From assembly GCA_018398575.1 (NCBI GenBank), contig JAGTXZ010000009.1, forward strand, positions 496,001 to 560,000: a DNA stretch of 64,000 bases, in the 5' to 3' direction. Origin of the DNA: Ampelomyces quisqualis (taxonomy: Eukaryota; Ascomycota; Dothideomycetes; Pleosporales; Phaeosphaeriaceae). The translations under genes were made by a program, and so were the position numbers. The notes under the pieces are model-generated. The model searched no databases. It worked only from the letters and a program-made list of their open reading frames with translations, and was not told where the DNA came from. Within the stretch, counting starts at the first letter, position 1, and each line of letters begins with the position of its first letter. This document shows, piece after piece, positions 22,694 to 33,408 of the stretch.

Positions 22694-23760
22694 ATGGCGT
22701 TCCACTTTTTGCGCGCCACTGTCTTCGTCGCAACATTACTGCACCACAACGTCGCAGTTGCCCAACAATCCAACATAGTACCAGAAGATTTGCGTGGAGG
22801 CTTTGAATCTCAAGGAACTGAGGTCCAAGTCAGTTTTACTGGTGAAGCTGTTAATGGTTTCAAAGACGGCACAGCATTCGATAAAGATGGTACGTTCGAC
22901 ATCAGGAAGTAGCTAGTAAAGATGGCTAATCCGTAGCAGCTGTGACACAAGAGCCTACATTTGCACTGGGGGACAGCTCGGGTATTGCACCCAGTACCTT
23001 GTACACTATCATCATGGTCGACACAACATGCCCGAAGAAACGTGTGCTGCACTACGCGCGCCCAAATTTCAAGAACAACTTCGATGGCACCAACATCGCT
23101 ACTCAGTCTGCGGCTCTTCAGAACTACAAAGCACCGGGTGCTTTTGGCGAGACTGGCGACACCCGGCAATACAGCTTCCTGATGTATGTGAACCCTCAGC
23201 GTAAACAGATTGATTCTCTGCAACTGCCTGCAGAGGGCGAAGCATTTGATGTCAAGAAGTTTCAGACGGACAACGGGTTACAGGACCCAACTGCTGGCGT
23301 TGGCATGGTTGTCAAGTTAGGAGGCACAGCAGACTGTGGTGGTGACCAGCCCAACGGTGTGCCAGATAATCTACCGTCCCCAGTGCCTTCGCGTTCAACA
23401 GCTACTCGTCAGCCAGCAGGTGGAGCCACATCGACAAATGCAGCTGGACAGCGTCCTTCGACCACAGGCAACTCAGCGCCCACGTTATCGTCTTCGCCTG
23501 GTAACGGTACCTCTGGTAGCAACGGTAGCAACGGTAGCAACGGTAGCAACGGTAGCAACGATAGCAACGGTAGCAACTCTCCAGCATCTTCACGTGCACG
23601 CACTTCAGGTCTAGTCGTAGCATCCAGCGCCGTCGGAGCTTCTGGTACGCTTGGCGCACGTCCTGCCGAGCAGACTACCAACGCTGCGCCGGGAATGTCT
23701 GCGGACAGGTATGGACTGTTGTCATCTCTGTTCGCAATCGCTGGGCTGGTAATATGGTAA
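22694..23760 (+). CDS. Secreted, GPI-anchored PEBP-like protein
   Basis: Two exons (22694..22889 and 22940..23760) give 338 residues. A signal peptide (FLRATVFVATLLHHNVAVAQ) is followed by a domain resembling phosphatidylethanolamine-binding proteins: FALGDSSGIAPSTLYTIIMVD corresponds to the ligand-pocket strand with the usual 'YTLvMvDpD' pattern, and a later segment reads YSFLMYVNP. The C-terminal 120 residues are a Ser/Thr/Pro/Gly-rich stalk with a Gly-Ser-Asn tandem repeat. They end in small residues and a hydrophobic tail (YGLLSSLFAIAGLVIW), as in GPI-anchor signals. The product is probably a cell-wall or plasma-membrane surface protein. The acceptor is a tandem tagcag, so one Ala may be included or skipped. 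PEBP assignment is moderate, surface location strong. Confidence 0.8.
23515..23577 (+). repeat. 9-bp coding tandem repeat, seven units
   Basis: Seven head-to-tail copies of ggtagcaac, one with a single substitution, encode Gly-Ser-Asn triplets in the stalk of the GPI-anchored protein. Copy number is likely to vary without changing frame. Confidence 0.95.
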
Positions 23761-24431
23761 TCACCGTTGGTGAGGGAAAAGCATAGAACATGGATGGCGT
23801 TATTCCGGAAAGCATTATGATCCCACAAGCATACACGTATAATGAATGTATAAAACTAAGACAGACCAACCATCTCTGCAATAACCTGCATACCGTTGGG
23901 GACAAACAACTCATCAGGGGCTACGGCAAAACCACGGTACCTCATACCTCACCGCTCTTCGTGCGGCAATGCCTCAATGGTCAATTCTCAAGCCTACTTC
24001 TGACTCGACATTGAACTTCAGACCAGGTACAATAACCACAAGTCAGAGTCTAGGGATTATGCGGCTCGGCCATTCCTTTCCGCACCGGCGCCTTTTCCTT
24101 CATCCCCACCTGTAAGCACGCAGTTGCATGGATGTCGAACGGACCCTTTACCTTATCTGCAGCCATCGCCGACAGCGTTACCCCTGGTGGAGTCTGAAGT
24201 GAACATCTCACGCCTTCGATTAATAAGCCAATCATCCCTGATATAGCTACTTTGATTCAGGCCGTGTGGTTGGCTGATTACGTCAAGGGCTGCACGACCA
24301 AAATCAAGGGAATGCAAAACAGCATTAACTAGCAAAGGCGTTAAGCGGCCAACGATGGGAAAGTCGATCGTTGCAGGTCGTCACATGTGAACAATAGTGC
24401 TGAGTTACTCATTCCTTCCTCCCCTGACAAT
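23761..24431. other. Intergenic: P450 promoter region
   Basis: 670 bp between the PEBP-like stop and the P450 start. No gene or clear promoter element is seen. Confidence 0.45.
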
Positions 24432-26180
24432 ATGTCGACTATCTACGCGGTGCCGTTTACGGCAGATGCATCAATCTTGTGCACGAGGAATTTTCTGGGA
24501 CTCGTTGGTATCTGGATCGTGTACAAGGTCTTTAAGGCGCTGTACAATATCTCGCCGTTCCATCCGCTGAGTGGCATTCCGGGACCGAAGTTGGCGGCGG
24601 CGACGTACTGGCCGGAATTTTACCATGATGTGGTCAGATTTGGATGCTATTCAAAGGAGATTCGGAAGATGCATGAGACTTATGGTTAGTCTTTGGAGAC
24701 AGTATGTTGCGCGGTTTCAAGGCAAAAATTAATCGGTAGTAAAGGTCCCATAGTTCGCATCAATCCCAACGAAGTACACTGCAGCGATATAACATTCGCA
24801 GACGACATCTACGCAGTAGGTGGACGCAAACGCGATAAGCCTCTTCATCAGATCAATGGGTCAGCGTTCGTTCATTACCAACCCTTCAAGATATGTCTCT
24901 ACTGACACCACAGCAGTATTGGCCAAGCGGGCTTTGGCACCGTCTCCCACGATCTCCATCGAATTCGCCGTGCCCCCCTCGCAAAATTCTTCTCGCGCTC
25001 TATGATCGCTCGCCTCGAACCCGAAATCCACATTCTCGTTCAAAAGCTTTGCTCCAAGCTTCTTTCTCAATCTGGCGACAACGAAGCTTTTGACATCACC
25101 ATGGCATATTCCTGCTTTACATCCGATGCGATTTCCGGCTATAGCTTTGGCTCCAGTTTTGGGCTGCTCGATCAGAAGGGCTGGTATCCCAACTTCCGCG
25201 AACCGACCGCTGCTCTTTTACGCCCTGTCTTCATGTTCCGATTCTTCCCATTTTTGAAAGCGGCTGCAGGCCTCGGGAAGTACATGGTTGACTACATGCC
25301 CGACAGCATAGCTATGTTTGTTCGAACTCTGCAGATCGATATGCCAGCCCGAGTCCGTCAAGCGAAAGCAGATCTTGACGCCGGAATCACTTACGACCGC
25401 CCTACCATCTTCGCCTCCCTGCTACAGTCTGATTTGGAGCTGCTGGATAAGGAGCCACAGAGACTAGCAGATGAAGCCGCTGCGGTCATTGGGGCTGGAA
25501 CCGAGACAACGAGCTGGGCACTGAGTGTGATGACATATCACCTCTTGACCAAGCCGGAGCTCCTTGCGAAACTGACCACAGAGCTGCGAACTGTAATCAC
25601 GGATCCACAACATATGCCTGACTGGACGGTCCTCGAATCTTTGCCATACCTTGGTGCTGTCATCCAGGAAGGTCTGCGTTTGTCATATGGTGTGTCCAGC
25701 CGGACTGCACGCATACCAACAGAGGAAAACCTCATCTACCGCGGTGAATGGAACAAGAAGCCAGTCGAGCATGTGATTCCCCAAGGCTACGCCGTTGGTA
25801 TGTCGGCTGTCATAACGCATCATGACGAGCGGGCATTTCCTGAGTCCTACGCCTTCGCGCCCGAGAGGTGGTTGGACGAAAACAACCAGCGCAGAAAGGA
25901 CGTGGAGCGGAGTATGCTTGCGTTTTCAAAGGGCAGCCGAGGGTGTTTGGGCATGAAGTAAGTGTTCTCACACCATCTCCTCCACATAGTTAACATCTGC
26001 TAACAACTAACCCCCAGCCTCGCACTGTGTGAACTGCACCTGTGTCTCGCGGGTCTGGTTCTCCGCGTAATCCCACACATGCGTCTGCAAGATACTACCG
26101 ACGAGGATCTAGCATACGACCATGACATGTTCATTCCCATGACAAAGCACGACAGAGGTGTGCGAGTGACGATCGAGTAG
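24432..26180 (+). CDS. Cytochrome P450 monooxygenase
   Basis: Four exons (24432..24684, 24745..24865, 24917..25957, 26018..26180) give 525 residues, a full-length microsomal P450. An N-terminal membrane helix (FLGLVGIWIVYKVFKAL) is followed by the proline hinge PFHPLSGIPGPKL. Diagnostic motifs are the oxygen-binding I-helix AGTETT (about residue 317), the K-helix EGLR (about 375), FAPERW, and the heme-binding loop FSKGSRGCLG with the thiolate Cys near 467. The heme loop itself is split by the last intron just after the Cys, so the ending is only coherent when spliced. The overall pattern fits the many fungal P450s of the trichodiene-oxygenase-like group. The substrate cannot be inferred, and no backbone biosynthetic gene is nearby. 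Confidence 0.92.
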
Positions 26181-27626
26181 TACAGAGTCCCAGGTAGATC
26201 CACTGTTTCCACGCTAAACCAATAGCATGATGCATATAGTCAATGCACAAACGTTTGCTCAATGCTCCGCCGCTCCGGCCGGGTGATAATTTTGCTCCCG
26301 CGGGTGTCGTGTCCGCCGTCAACCATGTGGGACTGCGAGTCGAAGGTGGCGTCGGCCCGAATGCGCGAGTCAGGGCGATTGTCAAGGGAGACGTTATTGC
26401 CCACCCCCATAACCAGTATTACCCACCCCCCTAAGACGCCGCCAAGCCCAAATTAGCCAACCATCTCAAGTGATTCTAGCCCCCCACCCACATCTCGTTA
26501 GACCCAAATGAAGAAAATCTAAGATTTCTAAAATCCTCAACTTCTGTACAACATTTGAGCACCTCTCTGCCAACTTTTTAAATTTTTTCTAACAGCAGTT
26601 AACGCAGCGTGATTTAAATATTAACTTTGTCTGCAACAACTAATAAAAATTTCTATTGCTTAGGTGACTTTGGAGGCGGTAAAGATAGCGAGTTGTGGGG
26701 GTGGGTAGTACTGCTTATGGGGGTGGGCAATAACGTTTCCCGATTGTCAAGACTCAGCAGCCCGGCGACCTGGTTGGTTAGAGACATGATTGGTGCAATT
26801 ACGTAGACGCGGCTATTATTGCCATGTTGATAGCTTGGTAGAGTGTGCTCGGAAAACATGCCAGCCAGGCCTTTCCGCGGAGCTTTTCATCCGGGCACGG
26901 CAGTCTGCTTCGTTTTTGGAATCTGCTGTGCAAGACTCAGGCTTTTGGGGTCTGTGTGTCTGTGAATCAGCTCAACAGATGTAGAAGATGTATGCGGTAA
27001 AGTACTTGTCAGATGCTGCTAGATGTCATCTCTGGATAACGTTCATGAAAACAACTACACGAGGCTCAAAGTACGAATACTATGCCAGTTGTTTTAGCTG
27101 GTAACTTAGCCAGGGTTCACGAAGCTGTTACCGTAACGAGGCATCGTCGGGACTCTCGGGAGCGCTACGGAGTGTCAAGCCATGTGGGCGCCAACCTACG
27201 GCCTGACCCGTAAATGGTTGATGTTCATCGTCGGGTCGCTAAAGCACTCAGGAGATAGTGGATCAATGAAAGTTGACACCTTGCTCTTCCATCGCCGCTC
27301 TCCACCTTGCTACATGCGCGTTGTTTCAAAAATAGCCGGGGCAAGATATTTCATCAATCATGCCTGTCTCAGCTTGCTATTCATGAATAATGGTGGTCGC
27401 CATTTTCCAAGTCCTTGGTACATATGGAACCTGATCTCGTTCCCGGCTCGAGACCAACGGCTGAAGGAACAGATCCACCCTTCAACAACGATACCCTGCC
27501 ATACCGCAGTCCGCCTGATACTCCATGTATACTGTATAAGGAGAAAGGGGACTCCAGATCTTCGCTAGGCGGCGTGGTCGACTCCAGTTACGGACACCCT
27601 GTTGCTGTATCTCCCGTGTCGTGAAG
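26181..27626. other. Intergenic, contains a MITE
   Basis: 1.45 kb between the P450 stop and the receptor start. The left third is occupied by the inverted-repeat element listed separately. The rest has no recognisable gene and should include the receptor promoter. Confidence 0.5.
26387..26740. mobile_element. MITE with 44-bp terminal inverted repeats, Mutator-like target duplication
   Basis: The first 44 bases (26387-26430) and the reverse complement of the last 44 (26697-26740) match at 41 positions. Both termini contain the blocks acgttattgcccaccccc and acccaccccc. The element is immediately flanked by a perfect 11-bp direct repeat, cgattgtcaag (26376-26386 and 26741-26751), read as a target-site duplication. 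The 354-bp element has no coding capacity and an AT-rich core with G/C-rich ends. Long inverted repeats and a duplication of 9-11 bp are features of Mutator-like elements and their non-autonomous derivatives. Family membership is inference; the structure is directly visible. Confidence 0.85.
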
Positions 27627-29162
27627 ATGTCGATGCCAGTATCCAACGTGGATCCAAGCCTGAGGACCATAACACCAGATGGCTTACCTCTCGCCATCCT
27701 CGTGCTATCCACCATCTTCCTCAGTCTCTCGATCATTACCGTATCGCTGCGGACGTACATCCGTATCAAAAAGAGGGCGTTTGGCCTTGACGATTATTTC
27801 ATGGTGGCAGGATGTGTGAGTCCATCGCACAGCGCGTTTCTTTCTTGACAGTACGATACTGACAACAGTCCAGGCCACATACACTGTCGCTACAGGTCTC
27901 GCAGTCTACGATGTCTACATCGGGCTGGGTCGCGTGACTGCCGACCTGAATGAGTGGCAGCAAGCCCAGTCCATGAAATACTACATCATCTGGATCCTCG
28001 TCTACGTCCTGGCGCTCGCAACCGTCAAATCTTCAATCTGCATCACCATTATGCGGATTGCATCTACCAAAATCCATCTGCGAATAACGGTCTACGTCCT
28101 GCTTTTCGTAACGTGGGCGTCTTTCTTCATCACCTTTATTGGGACGTTGCTTTATTGCCACCCCGTCAGAGCCATTTGGACGCCAATGCTTGTCGTTACA
28201 GGCAAGGCGACGTGTGCGCCCGTAAAGACCTTCATCGTGATTGGGCACTGTGCAACCGGGTACTTAGTCCTCAGTACAATGTGCTTGTTGCATCCTAAAC
28301 TCAGTACTAGCTTGGAGTACTGATATGTCCCTTAACGGGCAGATCATATCCGAGCTGAGATGCCGTGTGGAATAGCAGCAGGCACAAGTACAGCCCCATC
28401 TTCCTAAACGTTACTAACAATTTACAGTACGTTTACTGCACTGTAACCTTGCGTATATCTAGCAAGGTAACCACACATACTTTGAGAACATCTGCTGACG
28501 TTTTCCCCGTACCTTCAGTCAGCACGATCTTGACCGACATGGCTTTGGTTGTGGTTCCGGCTATTATCCTTTGGAACACACAGATGAAGAAGCAGGCTAA
28601 GCTCCAGGCATTTGGCTTGCTTTCGTTCGCTTCGATTGCCTCAATCATAACCAGTAAGTCTTGTTGTGCGATGCGCATGTAAGACATGCACTGACAATTT
28701 GGCTTTAGTGGTGAGGATCCCATATGTGAACAAGTTCGGCGGTATGACAGATCTATCTTGTAAGCTGCCATCCCTAGCAAAACCTCCCGAGCAAATGGTT
28801 GATTGATGCCTAAAACAGTCTGGGTGGCGCACACCATGCTCTGCTCGAACATAGAAACCGGAATCGGCTGTATCTGCTCCTCGGTCCCTTCCCTTCGACA
28901 TTTCCTCCGTCGCGACACTAGCGGAAGCGACTCGAAGGGTCTCAGCCAGAGGGCAGGCGGCGTGGCCAAGACCATTAGCCAGCAGCGCTCTCGAAAGTTG
29001 GGACAAAAAGAGGACAACTGGGAGGAGCTTGGAGACGGCAGCTCAGACCGAAGCGTTGCGATGCTGCACCCGACGGATATACAGAAGGAACAGACGTTTG
29101 AGCTCGATGTCGAACTGCGGGATCTCGAGAGGGAGGCGCAAGGCGCGCCGTCTCGATTTTAG
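27627..29162 (+). CDS. PTH11-like integral membrane protein (fungal rhodopsin-type domain)
   Basis: Five exons (27627..27815, 27874..28273, 28519..28653, 28709..28759, 28819..29162) give 372 residues. The product has seven likely membrane helices and then a charged cytoplasmic tail. Family features are LRTYIRIKKRAFGLDDYFMV after helix 1, GLGRV...YYIIWILVYVLALATVKSSICI, a Cys in the extracellular loop (CAPVKTF), LTDMALVVVPAIILW and SNIETGIGCICSSVPSLR. Such proteins are plasma-membrane receptors or sensors in Pezizomycotina; Pth11 itself senses host surfaces. The second intron is 245 bp, against 50-60 bp for the others, and its donor gtacaa is weak. I chose it because it alone restores the frame and the helix before the LTD motif. 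The exon 2/3 junction is the least certain part. Confidence 0.78.
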
Positions 29163-32100
29163 AGCTATACATGTAAGAGGACGTGGATCCAAGCGATTGG
29201 TCGCTATGTGTACTGCTGAGTATTGAATTCGCGTGTCGCCGAGTTCTACGCACACCAGGTCTAGCAGTAATTCACAATCGCTCATGTGTAAGCTTGGACT
29301 AAACCAAACTCTGCTAGGTGAACATGCAACATGTTAAGAAAAAAGGGGTGCTCCGCAGTAGATTAAAATCTCTATAAGGACCGTAGATTGGATGTTGAAG
29401 GTGGACAGGCTGGCCGCTGCACTAGGCTTTCGATTTGACGTGTGGTCGTCCAACCATTAATTCTTCCTGGGCCTGGTGCCTACGCTGATATTCGCGCTTG
29501 TTTTCGAGGAAACGCGATTAATGTGTCCCGTCTTTTCGAGTACTTTTAAGATGTTGTTTGGCCAATCTTGCGTGACGGCAAGGACTTCAGGTCGAGAATC
29601 CCTAACTCCATAGGGGGAGCCCGGGCGAGCGCGCAAGGATACCCCAAGGTGGTAGTCAATTGAGCGCAATACGAGGCATGCCTAGGTTGGTCTCGAGGAA
29701 CGTTTAAGCTGCGTTGTGAGACATCCAGAGAACAAAGAGTTCGGCGTGACCCCTCGCTTCACTTTGTTGTGTTGTTGCTATACGGTCCCATACCCCGAAC
29801 CTACCACCCCAGCACTCATTTCAACCCCCAAAACAATACACGCAGCCAGCTGCTCGATCGCGTGAAGTCGAAATTGTTTTCAGCGAGCGTCAGCAACCGC
29901 TTTGCGCGACTCAACATCGCCTGACAGGAGGTCCCAACCATTCTCACTACTGCCGCTGTCCCAGCATAAGCCAGTTGTAGCCGCCATAACAGAGCGATGT
30001 GGCAAAGAAAACTTCCCTAACATGAAGCTTAGTGCAGAGCCAGCGTCCGTGTCCGAGTCCGCGTTGGATAAGAGGCCCCTTCTCAAATGTTCGAGCGCCT
30101 TCCCCCGGGAGCCTGCCGCACCAGGCGCAGCCCGAACGCGTTCGTATACCGCACACATACAACTATAATGGCCACGATCTAATGTGTAGGGCCCATGAGG
30201 GCAGTAAGCCCTCCGCAGCTTTGCCGGCTCGGGGGATTTGCGACATCAGCTAGCTGCAGCCCAGGCTGGCGCTCTGACCTTCTGGCACGGCACAGAAACG
30301 TACTCCAGGCTTTCGAGGTAGTGGTGACATTATCGGCCACACAATGTACAACAGCGAGCGTAGGCTCGATATCGTCGCAGGAAAGACCGCAAGCTTGGGG
30401 CCAGCCCAGAAAAGGAGCACGAGGAGACGCGAAGTAGAGGGCGTGATCTCCGAAAACTTCTGCAGGAACAAAACAAATCCCGCGAATCGATATATTCGGA
30501 GAGCCAAAGCAGGAAACTTGTCTTTGCAGGATGACAGGCTGACGACGCGTCCTGCTCGCAGCTCAGTAAGGTTCGAGTGGTGCCCACAGAAGACACGTCT
30601 TCGAGACATCCGAGGTGAATCTCGTCCGGGATCGAGTAATAGCAGCCGAGCGATGCTATTTTACTTTCTTAGACGCGATCATATCCATGTAGAGCAGCAG
30701 GAGACCAGGGGGATTCTGAACGAAACCGTATGTTCTTCGGTCAACCGACATTGGCGATCTAGAGTGACATGAGATGGCGACTTGTTCACAAACATCCCGT
30801 CTCTTCCCAGATCATTTCCACGTCGCCCCCAGATTTGGCGCGGGAATGTTGGATTATTTTTCGGACTTGAACAAAAGTCTTTTCGCAGCGTCTGGAAGTA
30901 GTGATAGCGTGACACCCCAGCATGGTCGTAGGCCTTGCTCAAATGCACGCGTCCCTTAGGGGAGTGCTGCCGCCACTTTGTACACTCCATCGACCAGGAA
31001 ACGTTTTCTGAGCGACATCGTCGAGGGTAATGTGTTTCCTTGGTATAATATACCATATGTGCTGCGTATGCACATCCTTATGCTCGACATCGTCATGGCG
31101 CTGTAGACCGCTTTCACGCATAATGTGGCCTGAGCGTATACGATATAAGGTCATCTGCTACATGTAGCATATTCGATCTCCACTGCTTCCCTGCTCTTCT
31201 ATTGGCACTTCTAGGCTGTCGAGCACAAGACTTCGCCCCGGTGGCTTGTGGATGCAGCTCCTCGATAAAGCATGTAGTCTGTTAAGAAGCCTACCCTCTG
31301 AGCAAGCTCCTGGTAGACATGCTAGCATCAATGTTATTCCTGCTTTTGACTGGAGACGACTTCAAGTGTTTGTTGCATACGCAGCGACGTTTCAGGGCTT
31401 CGACCTTCTCTAGGTTTTCAGGTTTGCGGTGTTGCGCAGCGACAACAGCCCAATCTTTTTGCTGGGAACGTGCGACACGGCAATTCCGCTCGTGTAGCAG
31501 ACATTATTGGGCGTGTGAGCGAAATCCAACATTCAGGTGCTCGGTATCATGGCATGCTTGCATGCATGAGCTCCTGCTGTCTTCCGCCATGAGGATTGCT
31601 GTACATGAGTTCGGCGAATCAATGTTGCATGCCCATAAGATGACCTCATCCGCGGTATGGAGACCGCTCTCCAGTCTCTCCTGTCCGCCGGCCGCTGTAC
31701 ACTCCTTGGGGTATATTCGGTAAAGCTCGTGTGTCGAGTTCCTGCTCCGCATGCACGCCGGACCTGGCAGATCCCGTCTATCCAGTGTTGGTATCGCGGT
31801 GTGTCCATGTACGTATGCGCACCATTCTGAGCATATGTATACTGATTACAGCATCAGCCGATGGCCTTGCCTGGCCGTATGAGATGTTGTGTATCGACCT
31901 GCCGGTGCGGTTTGCGGTCGCGCTCGCTTGTCGAATGTGCTATGGTGCCGCTCTGCGCATACTCTCTCTGTCGTTGTCGTTGTGGTCCGTTGGGTGAGGG
32001 CCGATGGAAGGAACGCCCTGGAGCTTCATCAGTAGCGTTTGTCACACTCGGATTGCGTTGCTACATTCTTGCGCCTTGCAGCATTAGCACGCTCTCATGT

Positions 32101-32643
32101 CTTCGGAGGGTGGGCAACTTATCGTGAGGTGGTGTTTTCACTTTGCTAGTGTTGTCGGCGAGCAGATGAGGGGCCACAGAAAGAACAAATGCTGCCGCCA
32201 CGAAGCCAACCCTTGAAATGTCAGAGATGCAATTGAAAGTCTGAGCCATCAGTTGCAAGCCGGCTTGCTTCCGCATGTTATAGTATCTGATCAGGCTGTC
32301 CGAGTTTGCATGATGGGAAGTCGTCACAAGCGGGTTCACACAAGGCATGGTGACATGCTGGATTTGGGATCATCAATCATTTCCATTCATCGTGCTGGCC
32401 AGAATCACCAAGTGGGGGTTGTCCTCCGTATCTGCTGCCAGGGAGTATCGTCTCCATGCTATCCAGTCTACGGCGGCCAACGCCTGGGCTTGCGATGCAG
32501 CAAAGTGGCTGGATGCACGGCGCAAATGGTAAAACGCGTCAAGTCCAGACTGCAGATTCCAAGCCGATCGTGTGTACTCCAGAATTGCGCTCCAAAGCAG
32601 AGTCTGCGCAGACGAACCCTATCTCTGCGGCTGTGGGCCGGCC
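29163..32643. other. 3.5-kb region without recognisable genes
   Basis: The longest gene-free stretch of the window. Open frames are short, overlap on both strands and show no family motif. A minus-strand patch at 29457-29669 has protein-like composition but no start or domain I recognise. Base composition is ordinary, so this is not an AT-rich RIP block. Confidence 0.45.
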
Positions 32644-33195
32644 TCAGGCCTTTGCATACTGCTGCGTCCACTCCTTGGCTGTCGCGATGGCCTGTGCCTG
32701 GTTCTCCTTCCACGCCTGCGCGACATCGTTGGCGAGGGGGTCGTCGGGGTTCGGGGCACCTAGCAGAGCCTGGATGGAGAGGAGAATGGTGCGGATCTGG
32801 AGGGCAGGCGACCAGTTGCCTGGAGCCATCAGCCTCGCCACGCGGAAGCACGACAAGAAGCAGACTTACTCTTCAGGACGTCGAGACAAATGCGACCTAG
32901 TCTGTCGATGTTTGGGTGGTAGATTTTGGTGAGGAAGCGGACCTTGGGCGGGGTCATGGGGTAGTCGTCCGGGAGAAACAGTTCAAGCTTGAAGACGCCG
33001 CCTGGTCAGGTCAGTCGAAGTCGCGGGCGTCCTGATAGCGGCAGACTCACCCTCGTACGGCGACTGGGACGGGCCATCGATGGTGACGTCAAAGTACCGC
33101 AGGTTGTCGTCGTGAGGAGTCGCCGAGATTCCCTGGACGGGCTCTTTGACGAGCCTCTCGCTCTCTTTGATGATGCGCTTAGGCAAGGCCGACAT
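32644..33195 (-). CDS. UBC13: Ubiquitin-conjugating enzyme E2, UBC13 type
   Basis: Three exons (33051..33195, 32870..33001, 32644..32819) with 49- and 50-bp introns give 150 residues, the usual Ubc13 length. The product starts MSALPKRIIKESERL, with RYFDVTIDGPSQSPYEGG and YPMTPPKVRFLTKIYHPNID, the oxyanion Asn region followed by the catalytic Cys in GRICLDVL. It ends with PNPDDPLANDVAQAW and the terminal helix. Ubc13 pairs with an Mms2-type variant E2 to build Lys63-linked ubiquitin chains in DNA-damage tolerance and signalling. It diverges from MTC5 across only 213 bp. Confidence 0.95.
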
Positions 33196-33408
33196 GTTCG
33201 CAGGCTGCCACGGACTGCTGGGACACGAGGAAGTCAGTCACGCCTGGATGCCGCTGGTGGAGGCCGTGCTTGTCGAGTCGCTTTTCTTTGCGGGCGTCTG
33301 CTGGGATGTGATGGTGTTTGCGCCGGTACTGGTACGGCCTGAGGCGTGCATGGCGGACCCACGGATGCATGAGGCAAGCGTGGGGCCCAAGGCTGCAGGT
33401 GCGACCGG
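33196..33408. promoter_or_regulatory. Compact bidirectional promoter, UBC13 / MTC5
   Basis: Only 213 bp separate the start codons of two outward-facing housekeeping genes, so both core promoters and 5' UTRs must share it. No TATA box is evident. If MTC5 actually begins at the later in-frame ATG at 33469, the shared region would be 273 bp. Confidence 0.6.

Noticed and set aside
23515..23577. CRISPR-like array
   Set aside because: Seven contiguous 9-bp units with no spacers inside a coding frame; a eukaryotic coding repeat.
24432..29162. Secondary-metabolite gene cluster
   Set aside because: A single P450 without a polyketide, peptide or terpene synthase gene nearby is not enough.
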